From positions 4,710,603 through 4,774,602 of the forward strand of contig NZ_CP059735.1 of NCBI RefSeq assembly GCF_000948975.2: a DNA stretch of 64,000 nucleotides. The letters are read 5' to 3'. Below the pieces are notes generated by a model. It was not told the DNA's origin and ran no database searches. It saw only the letters and a list, made by a program, of their open reading frames with translations. Every line of letters begins with the position of its first letter. Position 1 is the stretch's first letter. Below are positions 1-7,534 of this stretch, piece after piece. Position numbers and translations under genes: made by a program. Origin of the DNA: Thalassomonas actiniarum. GTDB taxonomy: Bacteria > Pseudomonadota > Gammaproteobacteria > Enterobacterales > Alteromonadaceae.

Positions 1-187
1 TGGGTTTGCGGTCACGTAAAATAATATGAGAATCGTTAAAGAACTCATGAATACGCTCCAGGTGCTGCTCTTCGGACATAAAAATACCCGCTGTTCTCAG
101 GTGCGGGCTCATAGTTTTTCGGCGCAGATCCAGCAAAAATTCAATGTCTTGTTCGGTTGCCTTCCTAAAACCTATGGTAAATTTCAT
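1..187 (-). CDS. GNAT-family N-acetyltransferase, N-terminal part (runs off window start)
   Basis: Reading the minus strand from an ATG at 187 gives 62 uninterrupted residues that continue past base 1. They begin MKFTIGFRKATEQDIEFLLD and continue with LRRKTMSPHL, the usual first strand and helix of GNAT acetyltransferases (an R-x-A-T-x-x-D start). GNAT enzymes move an acetyl group from acetyl-CoA to an amine; the substrate cannot be told from this fragment. The acetyl-CoA loop lies beyond the window, so family membership rests on the N-terminal pattern only. Confidence 0.6.
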   Translation of the reverse strand, partial: MKFTIGFRKATEQDIEFLLDLRRKTMSPHLRTAGIFMSEEQHLERIHEFFNDSHIILRDRKP

Positions 188-377
188 TTTCTGTTAACGA
201 CTCACTTTTCCCGGAAAACTCCCGAAGATATTACGACACTTGCAATGCTATTCCAGCCCAAATCACCGCTTTGACTGCCCCTTAGCCTCATCAATAGCGC
301 CGCCCATACTAACATTATTGTTGACCAGGATTAATAGCAATTGTTGACGGGCAGGAAGAATCCTGCCGACTTTGTGC

Positions 378-1061
378 TTAGGGAGTGGCATTTTGCCAGT
401 AATGCTGCAGGTTACAGGTATCTGTGGTGATAAAAGTTTCGGATAAGGTGGTTAATTGCGCCACCCGATCCAGGCGGAACATACGGTAATCATCGCGGAT
501 TTCACACCAGGCGATCAGGGTCCAGGTGCTGCCCCAAAACACCAGGCCAAGCGGCCAGACGGTGCGCTGTGACTCCTGGCCATCTTCACGGCGGTAGTGC
601 AGCCGCAATTTGCTTTTATTCTTTATGCCCGCCTGTATTTCATCGCTGTTGCGGGCACTATATTCCCGGTGCAGCGCCGGTACTATCAGCCATTCCGGTT
701 GCTGCACATACTGGCGGTGCAATTCGTCCGGCAACACCGAGTGAATCTTATGCAAGGCGCTGTCGGCGGCGCTGCCCATTTTCTCGCCGCTCCAGCTTTG
801 CACCATACGTACCCCCAAGAGTAAAGCCTCCAGTTCATGCTCATCAAACATCAGCGGCGGAATGGCAAATTTGGGCGCCAGGCGATAACCTATACCGGCT
901 TCCGATTCTATCGGTATACCGGATAACACCAGCGCCTGCATATCCCGGTAAATGGTGCGCTCCGAAACCTCCAGCCGCTGGGCCAGCTGCAAAGCGGTGA
1001 TAACAGAGCGACGCCCCCGCAAAATATTAAGAATTTGAAATAAACGTTCGGCTTTACGCAT
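378..1061 (-). CDS. YafY-like transcriptional regulator with N-terminal HTH and WYL domain
   Basis: 227 aa. Residues 1-60 form a DeoR/HTH_11-type winged helix (LAQRLEVSERTIYRDMQAL around 26-44, with the family signature S-E-R-T-I-Y-R-D). Residues about 135-210 form a WYL-type sensor domain ending in W-T-L-I-A-W-C-E and F-R-L-D-R-V. Such proteins bind DNA and sense a small ligand through the WYL fold; the ligand here is unknown. It starts 47 nt after the stop of a small monooxygenase-like gene on the same strand, so the two are probably co-transcribed and the regulator may control that gene. Family call is firm, target is inference. Confidence 0.85.
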   Translation of the reverse strand: MRKAERLFQILNILRGRRSVITALQLAQRLEVSERTIYRDMQALVLSGIPIESEAGIGYRLAPKFAIPPLMFDEHELEALLLGVRMVQSWSGEKMGSAADSALHKIHSVLPDELHRQYVQQPEWLIVPALHREYSARNSDEIQAGIKNKSKLRLHYRREDGQESQRTVWPLGLVFWGSTWTLIAWCEIRDDYRMFRLDRVAQLTTLSETFITTDTCNLQHYWQNATP

Positions 1062-1108
1062 GAGAGTGGATCAGTATCTTGTGACTAATGTAAGGTTAAA
1101 CAGCACAG

Positions 1109-1432
1109 TTAACTGGCGCTACATTGTCCCTGTGCCTGGCTTAATACCTCCATATGGGACATGCTGACCGATTGCTCATCGGCAATAGCCATCAACGCCT
1201 TACCGGCGGCATGTGTCATAAAAGCTTCATCCGCCGCTTTTGCCGATGCCATATCCTGCCAGTAAACGACATCATATAATACCCCGGACTCATTTTCAGC
1301 AACTGAGCGGTACATAAAACCTTCCAGGGTTTGTAAAAAACGGTTCACCTGTTCCTGGGTGGCCTCTAAATCCTGCCTGCTGACACCCGCTTTTAATTTA
1401 TAGGAAACCATTTCGATCACTGTGTTTTGCAT
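1109..1432 (-). CDS. Small antibiotic-biosynthesis-monooxygenase-like (dimeric alpha/beta barrel) protein
   Basis: 107 aa from the ATG at 1432, chosen because AGGAG lies 6 nt upstream; an in-frame extension to 1483 lacks this support. The sequence (MQNTVIEMVSYKLKAGV, then a W-x-D-M-x-S-A-K-A-A-D-E segment) fits the ABM/EthD-like ferredoxin fold: small cytosolic proteins that act as cofactor-free oxygenases or simply bind small hydrophobic molecules. No catalytic residue can be assigned. It is first in a probable two-gene operon with the WYL regulator downstream. Confidence 0.6.
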   Translation of the reverse strand: MQNTVIEMVSYKLKAGVSRQDLEATQEQVNRFLQTLEGFMYRSVAENESGVLYDVVYWQDMASAKAADEAFMTHAAGKALMAIADEQSVSMSHMEVLSQAQGQCSAS

Positions 1433-1565
1433 AATTGACTCCTGAGATTCTTTTTCTTTTAAAAAATTAAACATAAATAACAATGCGTTATTAGTTCACA
1501 ACAAATGCACAATAATAATGCGCAGTCATTCATCTTGTTGTCCGGACCCCAACAGCATAATGCCC

Positions 1566-1593
1566 CTCTCCTGACAGCATGATGTCAGGAGAG
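1566..1593. repeat. Perfect 11-bp inverted repeat in the intergenic region upstream of the ABM/WYL operon
   Basis: CTCTCCTGACA and TGTCAGGAGAG flank a 6-nt spacer. There is no T-run on either side, so it looks more like an operator or RNA hairpin than an intrinsic terminator. It lies between the divergent ABM/WYL operon and the FAH gene, in a stretch (1433-1780) that otherwise shows no gene. A plausible site for the WYL regulator, but that is inference. Confidence 0.4.
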
Positions 1594-1780
1594 ATCAAAC
1601 AATTAAAAAGAACTGAAAATCATGGTGCTGATTTTATTGCCGGCATGTAAAGTCAATCTTCAAAGGACAGGGCTAAAGGCTAAATTCAAATGGGCAATAG
1701 TGATAAGTTAATAGATAAATAAGCTGCGGCAATGAAAAAGCAGTAAACTAGGGGCCTGCATTATCCCTTCAGGAGAAAAT

Positions 1781-2395
1781 ATGAATTCAGTCAGTTGTTC
1801 CGATCAACTTTTTACCCCTTCAAAAATCATTTGTGTCGGCAGAAATTATGTCGATCATATCCATGAGCTCAATAATGAAGTGCCCGATAATATGGTACTG
1901 TTTTTAAAGCCTAACTCCGCCATCTCCCCTGAGCTATCCGCCTTTGACCAGGAACCTTTGCATTATGAAGCCGAATTATGTTTTCTGGTGCAAAATAATC
2001 GTTTTTTTGCGGTAGCGATAGGCTTAGATCTGACCAAGCGCACTTTACAAAGCCAGTTAAAAAATAAGGGCTTACCCTGGGAGCGGGCAAAAGCTTTTGA
2101 CGGCTCGGCACTCTTTAGTGACTTTGTCGAATTAGCCGATGATGATCTTGAGCAGCTCAGCTTTGAACTCACCATTAATGACATCAAGGTGCAGGCAGGC
2201 AATATCGAATTGATGATCTATAAACCCCGGGAGATACAAGAAGAAATCTTAAGTTTTATGAGTTTAAGTGACGGCGATATCGTGATGACAGGCACGCCAA
2301 AAGGTGTCGGTCAAGTTAATCCGGGAGATGTCTTTACCGGCAAGGTTAGTGCCAATGGCCACCCCCTGCTCAGCAAAACCTGGCTGGCCCGTTAG
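1781..2395 (+). CDS. Fumarylacetoacetate hydrolase family protein
   Basis: 204 aa, with AGGAG seven bases before the ATG. FAH fold: the N-terminal strand I-C-V-G-R-N-Y-x-x-H (about 16-26), F-L-K-P-N-S (41-46), the metal-ligand motif H-Y-E-A-E-L with E63 and E65, and the C-terminal D-I-V-M-T-G-T-P-K-G-V-G. This short form resembles YcgM-type acylpyruvases and oxaloacetate tautomerases that cleave or isomerise beta-keto acids using Mg2+. The exact substrate cannot be read from sequence. It is followed after 58 nt by a hydrolase gene on the same strand, probably one transcript. Confidence 0.85.
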   Translation: MNSVSCSDQLFTPSKIICVGRNYVDHIHELNNEVPDNMVLFLKPNSAISPELSAFDQEPLHYEAELCFLVQNNRFFAVAIGLDLTKRTLQSQLKNKGLPWERAKAFDGSALFSDFVELADDDLEQLSFELTINDIKVQAGNIELMIYKPREIQEEILSFMSLSDGDIVMTGTPKGVGQVNPGDVFTGKVSANGHPLLSKTWLAR

Positions 2396-2453
2396 CAGGC
2401 AGCTAAATAAAAAACCTTAATCAAAGCTAATAGTGCAAGGATAAAACCGCTTA

Positions 2454-3089
2454 ATGCAAACCTTTATTATTACAGATATTTTCGGGGTTACCGACAAGCT
2501 GTTTGCCTACCGGCAACAACTGGAAAGGTGTGGATGCCGGGTACAAATTATCGACCCCTACCAGGGGGAAAAACAAGAGTTTACCAGCGAACAAATCGCT
2601 TATCAGCGCTTTAATCTCGATTGCGGCTTTGAAGCCTATGTCAGCCAGATATCAGCAGCCCTGGCTGACAGCAGCCGGGAAAAAGTGATTCTGGGTTTTA
2701 GTGTCGGCGCCGCTGCCGCGTACAAGGCCCTAGATAAACTTTCCCCCGGCTGTGCACAGGAAATGGTTGTTCGACATTTGATCGGTTTTTATCCGGGACA
2801 AATTCGCCACCACCTGGATATTAATCCCCGCTGCCCGGTCACCCTGGTTTTCCCCCGCAACGAGCAGCACTTTGCGCTTGATAAGGTTATCAGCTGCTTA
2901 ACGGAAAAACCCCGTGTCTGTTGTATCCGGACCCCGTTTGCTCACGGCTTTATGAATCCCTTGTCGGTTAATTACCACCAGGCAGCGGCCAATCATTATT
3001 TTGGCCAGCTAAGCGGTGAAAATATGCGGTTGCCGCCACAGGCACTGCAGCACATATTACTGCCAAAGCAGATAACACAAACGTTATAA
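2454..3089 (+). CDS. Dienelactone-hydrolase-like alpha/beta hydrolase
   Basis: 211 aa. Nucleophile elbow G-F-S-V-G at 81-85 (Ser83) after a hydrophobic strand, and a late F-A-H-G-F with His164 that can complete a triad; the fold resembles dienelactone hydrolases. No signal peptide, so cytoplasmic. The start ATG lies 58 nt after the FAH gene, and both may work on related carboxylate substrates (inference). Substrate unknown. Confidence 0.7.
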   Translation: MQTFIITDIFGVTDKLFAYRQQLERCGCRVQIIDPYQGEKQEFTSEQIAYQRFNLDCGFEAYVSQISAALADSSREKVILGFSVGAAAAYKALDKLSPGCAQEMVVRHLIGFYPGQIRHHLDINPRCPVTLVFPRNEQHFALDKVISCLTEKPRVCCIRTPFAHGFMNPLSVNYHQAAANHYFGQLSGENMRLPPQALQHILLPKQITQTL

Positions 3090-3114
3090 CGTCATCATCA
3101 AAAACTTAGCATGC

Positions 3115-3155
3115 TCGCCGGGGGAAATACTTAGCCATTTATTTCTCCCCGGCGA
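3115..3155 (+). terminator. Probable hairpin terminator after the hydrolase gene
   Basis: TCGCCGGGGGAAATA pairs with TATTTCTCCCCGGCGA with one bulged base across a 10-nt loop, 26 nt after the stop codon. GC-rich stem but only a short T-rich tail, so moderate support. Confidence 0.5.
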
Positions 3156-3211
3156 CTTTATCTCTTTGGTATAAACTCTAGGTTAGGCGTCATTAGCTCA
3201 AGAGTCCTGCC

Positions 3212-4189
3212 ATGCAAAGCCCGCAACAGCCCGAGAATGAAACAAGACGTTTAAAAACCCTGCATGCCTTAAATATTCTCGATACACCGCCAGAAGACAG
3301 GTTCGATCGCCTGACTCGCATGGCAAAAAGAATCTTTAATGTCCCCAATGCCATGGTGAGCTTAGTCGATGATAAGCGCCAATGGTTTAAAGCCCGCATC
3401 GGCATAGCAATCAGAGAAACACCCCGCGAGATCTCCTTTTGCGGTCATGCCATCTTGCAAGACGATCCCTTTATTATTCCCGATGCTAGCGCAGACCCGC
3501 GCTTTGTCGATAACCCCCTGGTGACCGGACCGCCGTATATCTGTTTTTACGCCGGCAGCCAGCTACATTTTCTCGACGGCACGATTTTGGGTACCTTGTG
3601 CATTACCGACACCCGTCCCAGAACCTTAGACAGCGAAGACCTTATGCTGTTAAAAGACCTGGCAGAATTAGCCGAGCGGGAATTGGCTGCGGTGCACCTG
3701 GCCACGGTCGATGAACTCACCGGCATTGCCAACCGCCGCGGCTTCCTGACCCTGGCAGAAAAAGCCCTGACCCTGTCGGCCCGGGCTCACTTGTCTTTGT
3801 CCCTGGCCTATTTTGATCTCAATGGTTTCAAAGCCATTAATGATAATTTTGGCCACGAAGAAGGGGATCAGGCCCTGAAGATTTTTTCCCGGCTCATGCG
3901 TTCCTGCTTCAGGGAATCGGATATTATCGCCCGCCTTGGCGGTGATGAATTTGTGGTGTTATTGACCCATTCGGATGAAACCTTCGCCCGGGAGTCCATT
4001 TTACGCTTTCGCGAGGAACTCAAGCGCTATAACCGCCAGGCCAACAAGAAATATAACCTGGACTTTAGCGACGGCGTAGTGGCGGTAACAGCGGATGGCA
4101 ACTGCTCGATAGCCGACTTGCTCAAACAGGCGGATACCCGGATGTATCATCAGAAAAAATCCTCAACGGTCACCGACAGTCAAGTTTAG
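3212..4189 (+). CDS. Diguanylate cyclase with N-terminal GAF domain
   Basis: 325 aa. Residues about 30-155 form a GAF sensor domain of the type seen at the N-terminus of many soluble cyclases (R-x-L-x-x-L-x-x-L-x-I-L-D-T-P-P-E-x-R-F at about 13-31). Residues 165-320 form a GGDEF domain with an intact active site GGDEF at 243-247, substrate residues F-D-L-N-G-F-K-x-I-N-D (201-211) and an allosteric I-site R-E-S-D at 234-237, exactly five residues upstream. It should make c-di-GMP from two GTP and be product-inhibited. No membrane segment; the GAF ligand is unknown. Monocistronic by spacing. Confidence 0.9.
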   Translation: MQSPQQPENETRRLKTLHALNILDTPPEDRFDRLTRMAKRIFNVPNAMVSLVDDKRQWFKARIGIAIRETPREISFCGHAILQDDPFIIPDASADPRFVDNPLVTGPPYICFYAGSQLHFLDGTILGTLCITDTRPRTLDSEDLMLLKDLAELAERELAAVHLATVDELTGIANRRGFLTLAEKALTLSARAHLSLSLAYFDLNGFKAINDNFGHEEGDQALKIFSRLMRSCFRESDIIARLGGDEFVVLLTHSDETFARESILRFREELKRYNRQANKKYNLDFSDGVVAVTADGNCSIADLLKQADTRMYHQKKSSTVTDSQV

Positions 4190-4301
4190 TTACAAAATAG
4201 CTCAAGGCTTATTCATGAGTCACGGTTTAAAAACAAATCACTTAGTGTAAATTATTTCCTGATAGAACCATCCTACTTATAACAATTATCAGGGAATTTA
4301 C

Positions 4302-4928
4302 ATGCTCAAAAAAATATTCTTATCACTGGCGCTTACCGTCGCTTCAGTCACCACTGTCATGGCGCAGGAATTTACCTTAGGTGAGCATTATATTGAGATT
4401 GAAGGACAAAAAAGCACAAAAAAAGAAATTGTCGAATACTTTTCTTTTTATTGTCCCCATTGTTTCCGCCAGGAGCCCTTTATGGAGGAAATCAAAGCTT
4501 CTTTACCGCCCGGCGCCAGCTTTAAAAAAAATCATGTCAATGGCATGCCCGGCGCAAGCAATGAAATCCAGGGCGCCCTCACCAAAGCCATGATCACCGC
4601 CAAACAATTAGGACTCGAAAAGACGATTATTCCGGCCATTTTTAACCGTATCCATGTCAGTAAAAAAGGCTTTTCTTCACCACAGGATGTCCGGCAGCTG
4701 TTCGCCGAGCAGGGAGTCGAAGGCGACAAATTCAACAAGATTTATAACAGCTTTACCGTCAATATGACGCAAAAAAAGATGCAGAAAAATACCTCGGCAC
4801 TGCGCAGTCAGGGCATCAGCACGGTACCGACCTTGATCATTAACGGCAAATATAAACCCGTCAGCAATAAGATTAAGGGCAAGGAACAATATCTGGCTCT
4901 GGTACAATATTTGTTGAACAAAGCCTGA
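4302..4928 (+). CDS. dsbA: Thiol:disulfide interchange protein DsbA
   Basis: 208 aa. Signal peptide 1-21 with cleavage after V-M-A, then a thioredoxin-fold protein with the classic active site C-P-H-C (51-54) and cis-proline loop T-V-P-T (174-177). DsbA oxidises cysteine pairs in newly exported proteins in the periplasm and is re-oxidised by DsbB. Length and motifs match the family. It stands alone, with its own upstream region of about 110 nt. Confidence 0.93.
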   Translation: MLKKIFLSLALTVASVTTVMAQEFTLGEHYIEIEGQKSTKKEIVEYFSFYCPHCFRQEPFMEEIKASLPPGASFKKNHVNGMPGASNEIQGALTKAMITAKQLGLEKTIIPAIFNRIHVSKKGFSSPQDVRQLFAEQGVEGDKFNKIYNSFTVNMTQKKMQKNTSALRSQGISTVPTLIINGKYKPVSNKIKGKEQYLALVQYLLNKA

Positions 4929-4941
4929 TATTTTCCGCTTT

Positions 4942-4974
4942 ACAGGCTATTTGTATTTATCAAAAATAGCCTGT
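4942..4974 (+). terminator. Hairpin terminator after dsbA, inside the 3' end of the convergent gene
   Basis: ACAGGCTATTT and AAATAGCCTGT form a perfect 11-bp stem with an 11-nt loop and a T-rich tail, 14 nt beyond the dsbA stop. It overlaps the last codons of the convergent solute-binding protein gene. Confidence 0.6.
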
Positions 4975-5681
4975 ATTTCTCCCGAATCCAGCATTTTTTT
5001 CAGGGCGGCATTAATGCCGGGCAATAAATAGGCTTTACTTGGATGCAGGCGCAGACTGATACTGTTACGGCCAACGACATCACCTATGGCTAAATCTTTA
5101 AATGCTCCCCCCTGCTTTTTAAAATACAACACGGTACGATAGCCCATAAAAATCTGCTCTATCCTGTCCAGCGCCAATTGTTTCAGCAGGTTCTCTTCTA
5201 TGCTGTTTTCCACTTTTTTTATCTTACCCGAGGCAAATGCCTGGTTATATCCGGGGTAAGAATAGCCCCGGACAATGCCTACCGTTTTACCATAAAGATC
5301 TGAAACCTCATTTAGCTCAAATCTATTCTTTTCTTTAAACACAATAACATCCACTGCCTCCTCATAAACTATGCTATAAATGCCCGGCACTGGCCTGTGC
5401 TGGCGCCAGGCAGGCGTTACCCCGGGTTCGATATCTATCCGTCCCAGATCGAATTCATGCATTGCCCGCGCCACAGGGGCTTCATGCAGAACATAGTTAT
5501 GGGGGGTATATTTGGCCAGCAGGGTAAACAAGTCTATGGTGATGCCCTGCCGCTTGCCATTTATTTTCATGCTGTAGGGAGGCACTTCTCCGGAGAACAG
5601 GGTCACAATTAAGGTTTCAGCGGCCAGAGGCAAAGCAGTGAACAACAAACAACCAGCCGAAAAAGCTGCCAGGTAACGCAT
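4947..5681 (-). CDS. Periplasmic solute-binding protein, family 3 (amino-acid-type)
   Basis: 244 aa from the ATG at 5681; an in-frame TTG extension to 5732 would place charged residues ahead of the signal peptide and is less likely. Signal peptide ends L-A-A-E at about residue 22. The mature part has the bac_3 layout: P-P-Y-S-M around 35, G-x-x-I-D-L-F, later Y-G-K-T-V-G-I-V-R-G-Y and the end L-D-S-G-E-I-Q-A-I-F-D-K-Y. No ABC permease or ATPase gene is adjacent, so it may be an orphan binding protein or sensor-like protein. Ligand unknown. Confidence 0.8.
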   Translation of the reverse strand: MRYLAAFSAGCLLFTALPLAAETLIVTLFSGEVPPYSMKINGKRQGITIDLFTLLAKYTPHNYVLHEAPVARAMHEFDLGRIDIEPGVTPAWRQHRPVPGIYSIVYEEAVDVIVFKEKNRFELNEVSDLYGKTVGIVRGYSYPGYNQAFASGKIKKVENSIEENLLKQLALDRIEQIFMGYRTVLYFKKQGGAFKDLAIGDVVGRNSISLRLHPSKAYLLPGINAALKKMLDSGEIQAIFDKYK

Positions 5682-5774
5682 AGCCTTAGCCACAGTTTTT
5701 GCTTTTCTTAATCCCAGTATAGTCAAGGACAATATAGGCTGTCGGCCAAAAGCCTAAACACGGGAGACGGAAAA

Positions 5775-6374
5775 CTAATCCGATGCACTGACGCAGATCA
5801 CCACTTGTGGAGCACTGATCCCCTGCTCTTCCCGGTAAAGGATAGCGGCATCGTTATACACAGCGGCAAAGCATTCGATGCAGGCCTGGAGCAAGGTCTG
5901 CGGGCAAATGGCCGTTAACTCGCATTCCTGATGGGCGACAAAACCATAAGCTTCACGGCCGCTTTCTGGAACAAAGCTTTTCACCACAAGTTGCGGCTGT
6001 CTCAGCTCTGCCATTAGCTGCTGGTAGGCACTGGTGATCACCTTGTTGTGTGTCTGAGTAAATTGCCCTTTACCAATCAGGGCGCGAATCGCCGTGGCAG
6101 CAGAAGATAAGGTCTCAACACCATATGAATATTCCAGCACCAGCTGCTTAATGGCTTCATCAAGTTCATTTTTCTCAATAAAATCATGAAATAGCCGGGT
6201 GCTGATCACAAAACCGGGAGTCCCTTCGACCAACAGTCCGGCATCGGACATCTTGGCAAGCACCTGCTGCTGCTCATCAAGATTTTCCACCAGATGTAGA
6301 TTGCTGTTATCGATAACTTCCGTAAAGCTGTAGGTATATTCGCCCTGTATTTTCGCCGGGGTATTTGCAGACAT
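5775..6374 (-). CDS. Stand-alone PEP-synthase/PPDK N-terminal-like domain protein
   Basis: 199 aa from the ATG at 6374, preceded by AAAGGA; a longer in-frame start exists at 6416. The sequence follows the N-terminal part of phosphoenolpyruvate synthase: a G-T-P-G-F-V-I-S-T segment like the V-P-x-G-F-A-x-T loop, F-I-E-K-N-E-L, and A-C-I-E-C-F-A-A-V-Y-N-D-A-A-I-L-Y-R matching the C-F-A-S-L-F-T-D-R-A-I-x-Y-R helix. It stops where the ATP-grasp core should continue, and lacks the swivelling phospho-His and PEP domains. It is therefore not a complete synthase. It follows the PRPP synthetase gene by 164 nt on the same strand. Assignment by remembered similarity only; function unknown. Confidence 0.55.
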   Translation of the reverse strand: MSANTPAKIQGEYTYSFTEVIDNSNLHLVENLDEQQQVLAKMSDAGLLVEGTPGFVISTRLFHDFIEKNELDEAIKQLVLEYSYGVETLSSAATAIRALIGKGQFTQTHNKVITSAYQQLMAELRQPQLVVKSFVPESGREAYGFVAHQECELTAICPQTLLQACIECFAAVYNDAAILYREEQGISAPQVVICVSASD

Positions 6375-6538
6375 ATCAATATCCTTTACCTGTGGGAGAC
6401 AATCACCTATTTGCACTAAAAGTATAGTTTTTCTTAATGCTTTCGCCGGGCTTTCTTTTGATTAAAATGAATAACAGAAAAGTAAAGGTTGCGCACATGC
6501 CTGCGTCCTCATCAACAACAGAGCTGACCTGCTCCAGC

Positions 6539-7420
6539 TTACGCCAGCAAGACTTTAACGGCTTTGGCTACAACAGTAATGACACTAAAGACATTGCTCT
6601 GATGCGGAATGGCATCTGAACTCCAGATATTGTGCACCCCGGCCTTTTTCAGCTCAGTCATGGCATTACCGATAAAAAAGGCATGGGTAACAATCACGGA
6701 TAAGGAGGCAGGATTAAACATCCTCAGCTGCCGTGCCGCCTGCACTAAGGTACCGCCGGTACTGGCGATATCATCTATGATCACCAGGTCACGGCCATCC
6801 AGGGTTAATGCCTGCAGGCTCACTTGTACCTGATGATCATCAAAGCGTTGTTTCTCTGCAATATAAAATTCCCAGTCATAGATCGCAGCTACCGCGCTGA
6901 CCCATTGCCTGGACTCTTCATCCGGCCCGACAATCACAGGATTGGTAAAGTTTCTTCTCAAATATTGCGCCATAGGCTCGGTCGCCTTTAAGCTTAACGC
7001 ATGGGTTGCCGGCACCGCTTGCTTAAGGGTGTCGATACGGTGCAGGTGGGGGTCGACCGTGATCACATCGTCAAAATATTGCGCCAACAACTGACCGATA
7101 ATTTTTTGACTGACGGCTTCCCCCGGTTGGAAAGCGATATCCTGGCGCATATAACAAAGATAAGGAGCTGCCAGCAACAACCTTTTCGCCCCCATGCCCC
7201 TGGCAGTCTCTGCCGCCAAAATTAATTCCAGCAATTTTTCATTAGGCCGGTGCAGGCTGCGACAAATGATAACCGTTTCAGGCAACTCCGCGGGCACGGT
7301 AATTTTAGATTCGCCGTCCGGGAAATGATGCACTGCAACCTTATCGCAGGGTAAATCAAGCTCGGCCGCCAGTGTATTAGCCCCCTGCCAGTAATCATCA
7401 AATCCTAATACCAATGCCAC
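6539..7420 (-). CDS. Ribose-phosphate pyrophosphokinase (PRPP synthetase), archaeal-like
   Basis: 293 aa, somewhat shorter than the usual bacterial Prs of about 315. Visible motifs: F-P-D-G-E-S (33-38), the ATP-site segment Y-M-R-Q-D (90-94) followed by F-Q-P-G-E-A-V-S, D-P-H-L-H (123-127) in place of bacterial D-L-H-A, the catalytic loop Lys in A-E-K-Q-R (189-192), and the PRPP loop D-D-I-A-S-T-G-G-T (216-224). The F-x-P-G-E-A-x-S form is typical of archaeal class III enzymes. It should make PRPP from ribose 5-phosphate and ATP. It lies 114 nt downstream of an archaeal-type phosphorylase gene, so it is probably a specialised second Prs, not the housekeeping copy. Confidence 0.8.
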   Translation of the reverse strand: MALVLGFDDYWQGANTLAAELDLPCDKVAVHHFPDGESKITVPAELPETVIICRSLHRPNEKLLELILAAETARGMGAKRLLLAAPYLCYMRQDIAFQPGEAVSQKIIGQLLAQYFDDVITVDPHLHRIDTLKQAVPATHALSLKATEPMAQYLRRNFTNPVIVGPDEESRQWVSAVAAIYDWEFYIAEKQRFDDHQVQVSLQALTLDGRDLVIIDDIASTGGTLVQAARQLRMFNPASLSVIVTHAFFIGNAMTELKKAGVHNIWSSDAIPHQSNVFSVITVVAKAVKVLLA

Positions 7421-7534
7421 ATCAACCTCCGGTCATTCAATTGCTATTGCTACGGCCCGCCCGCAGAAATAAAAATACTTTCAATAAAGTCATTTAAGTG
7501 TAATAGCAAATCAGGATTAAACCGTTATTTGTCC

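Noticed and set aside
569-1000. Plus-strand open frame of 143 codons
   Set aside because: Lies wholly inside the WYL regulator on the other strand, with no ribosome-binding site and no family pattern; many similar antisense frames across the window were dropped for the same reason.
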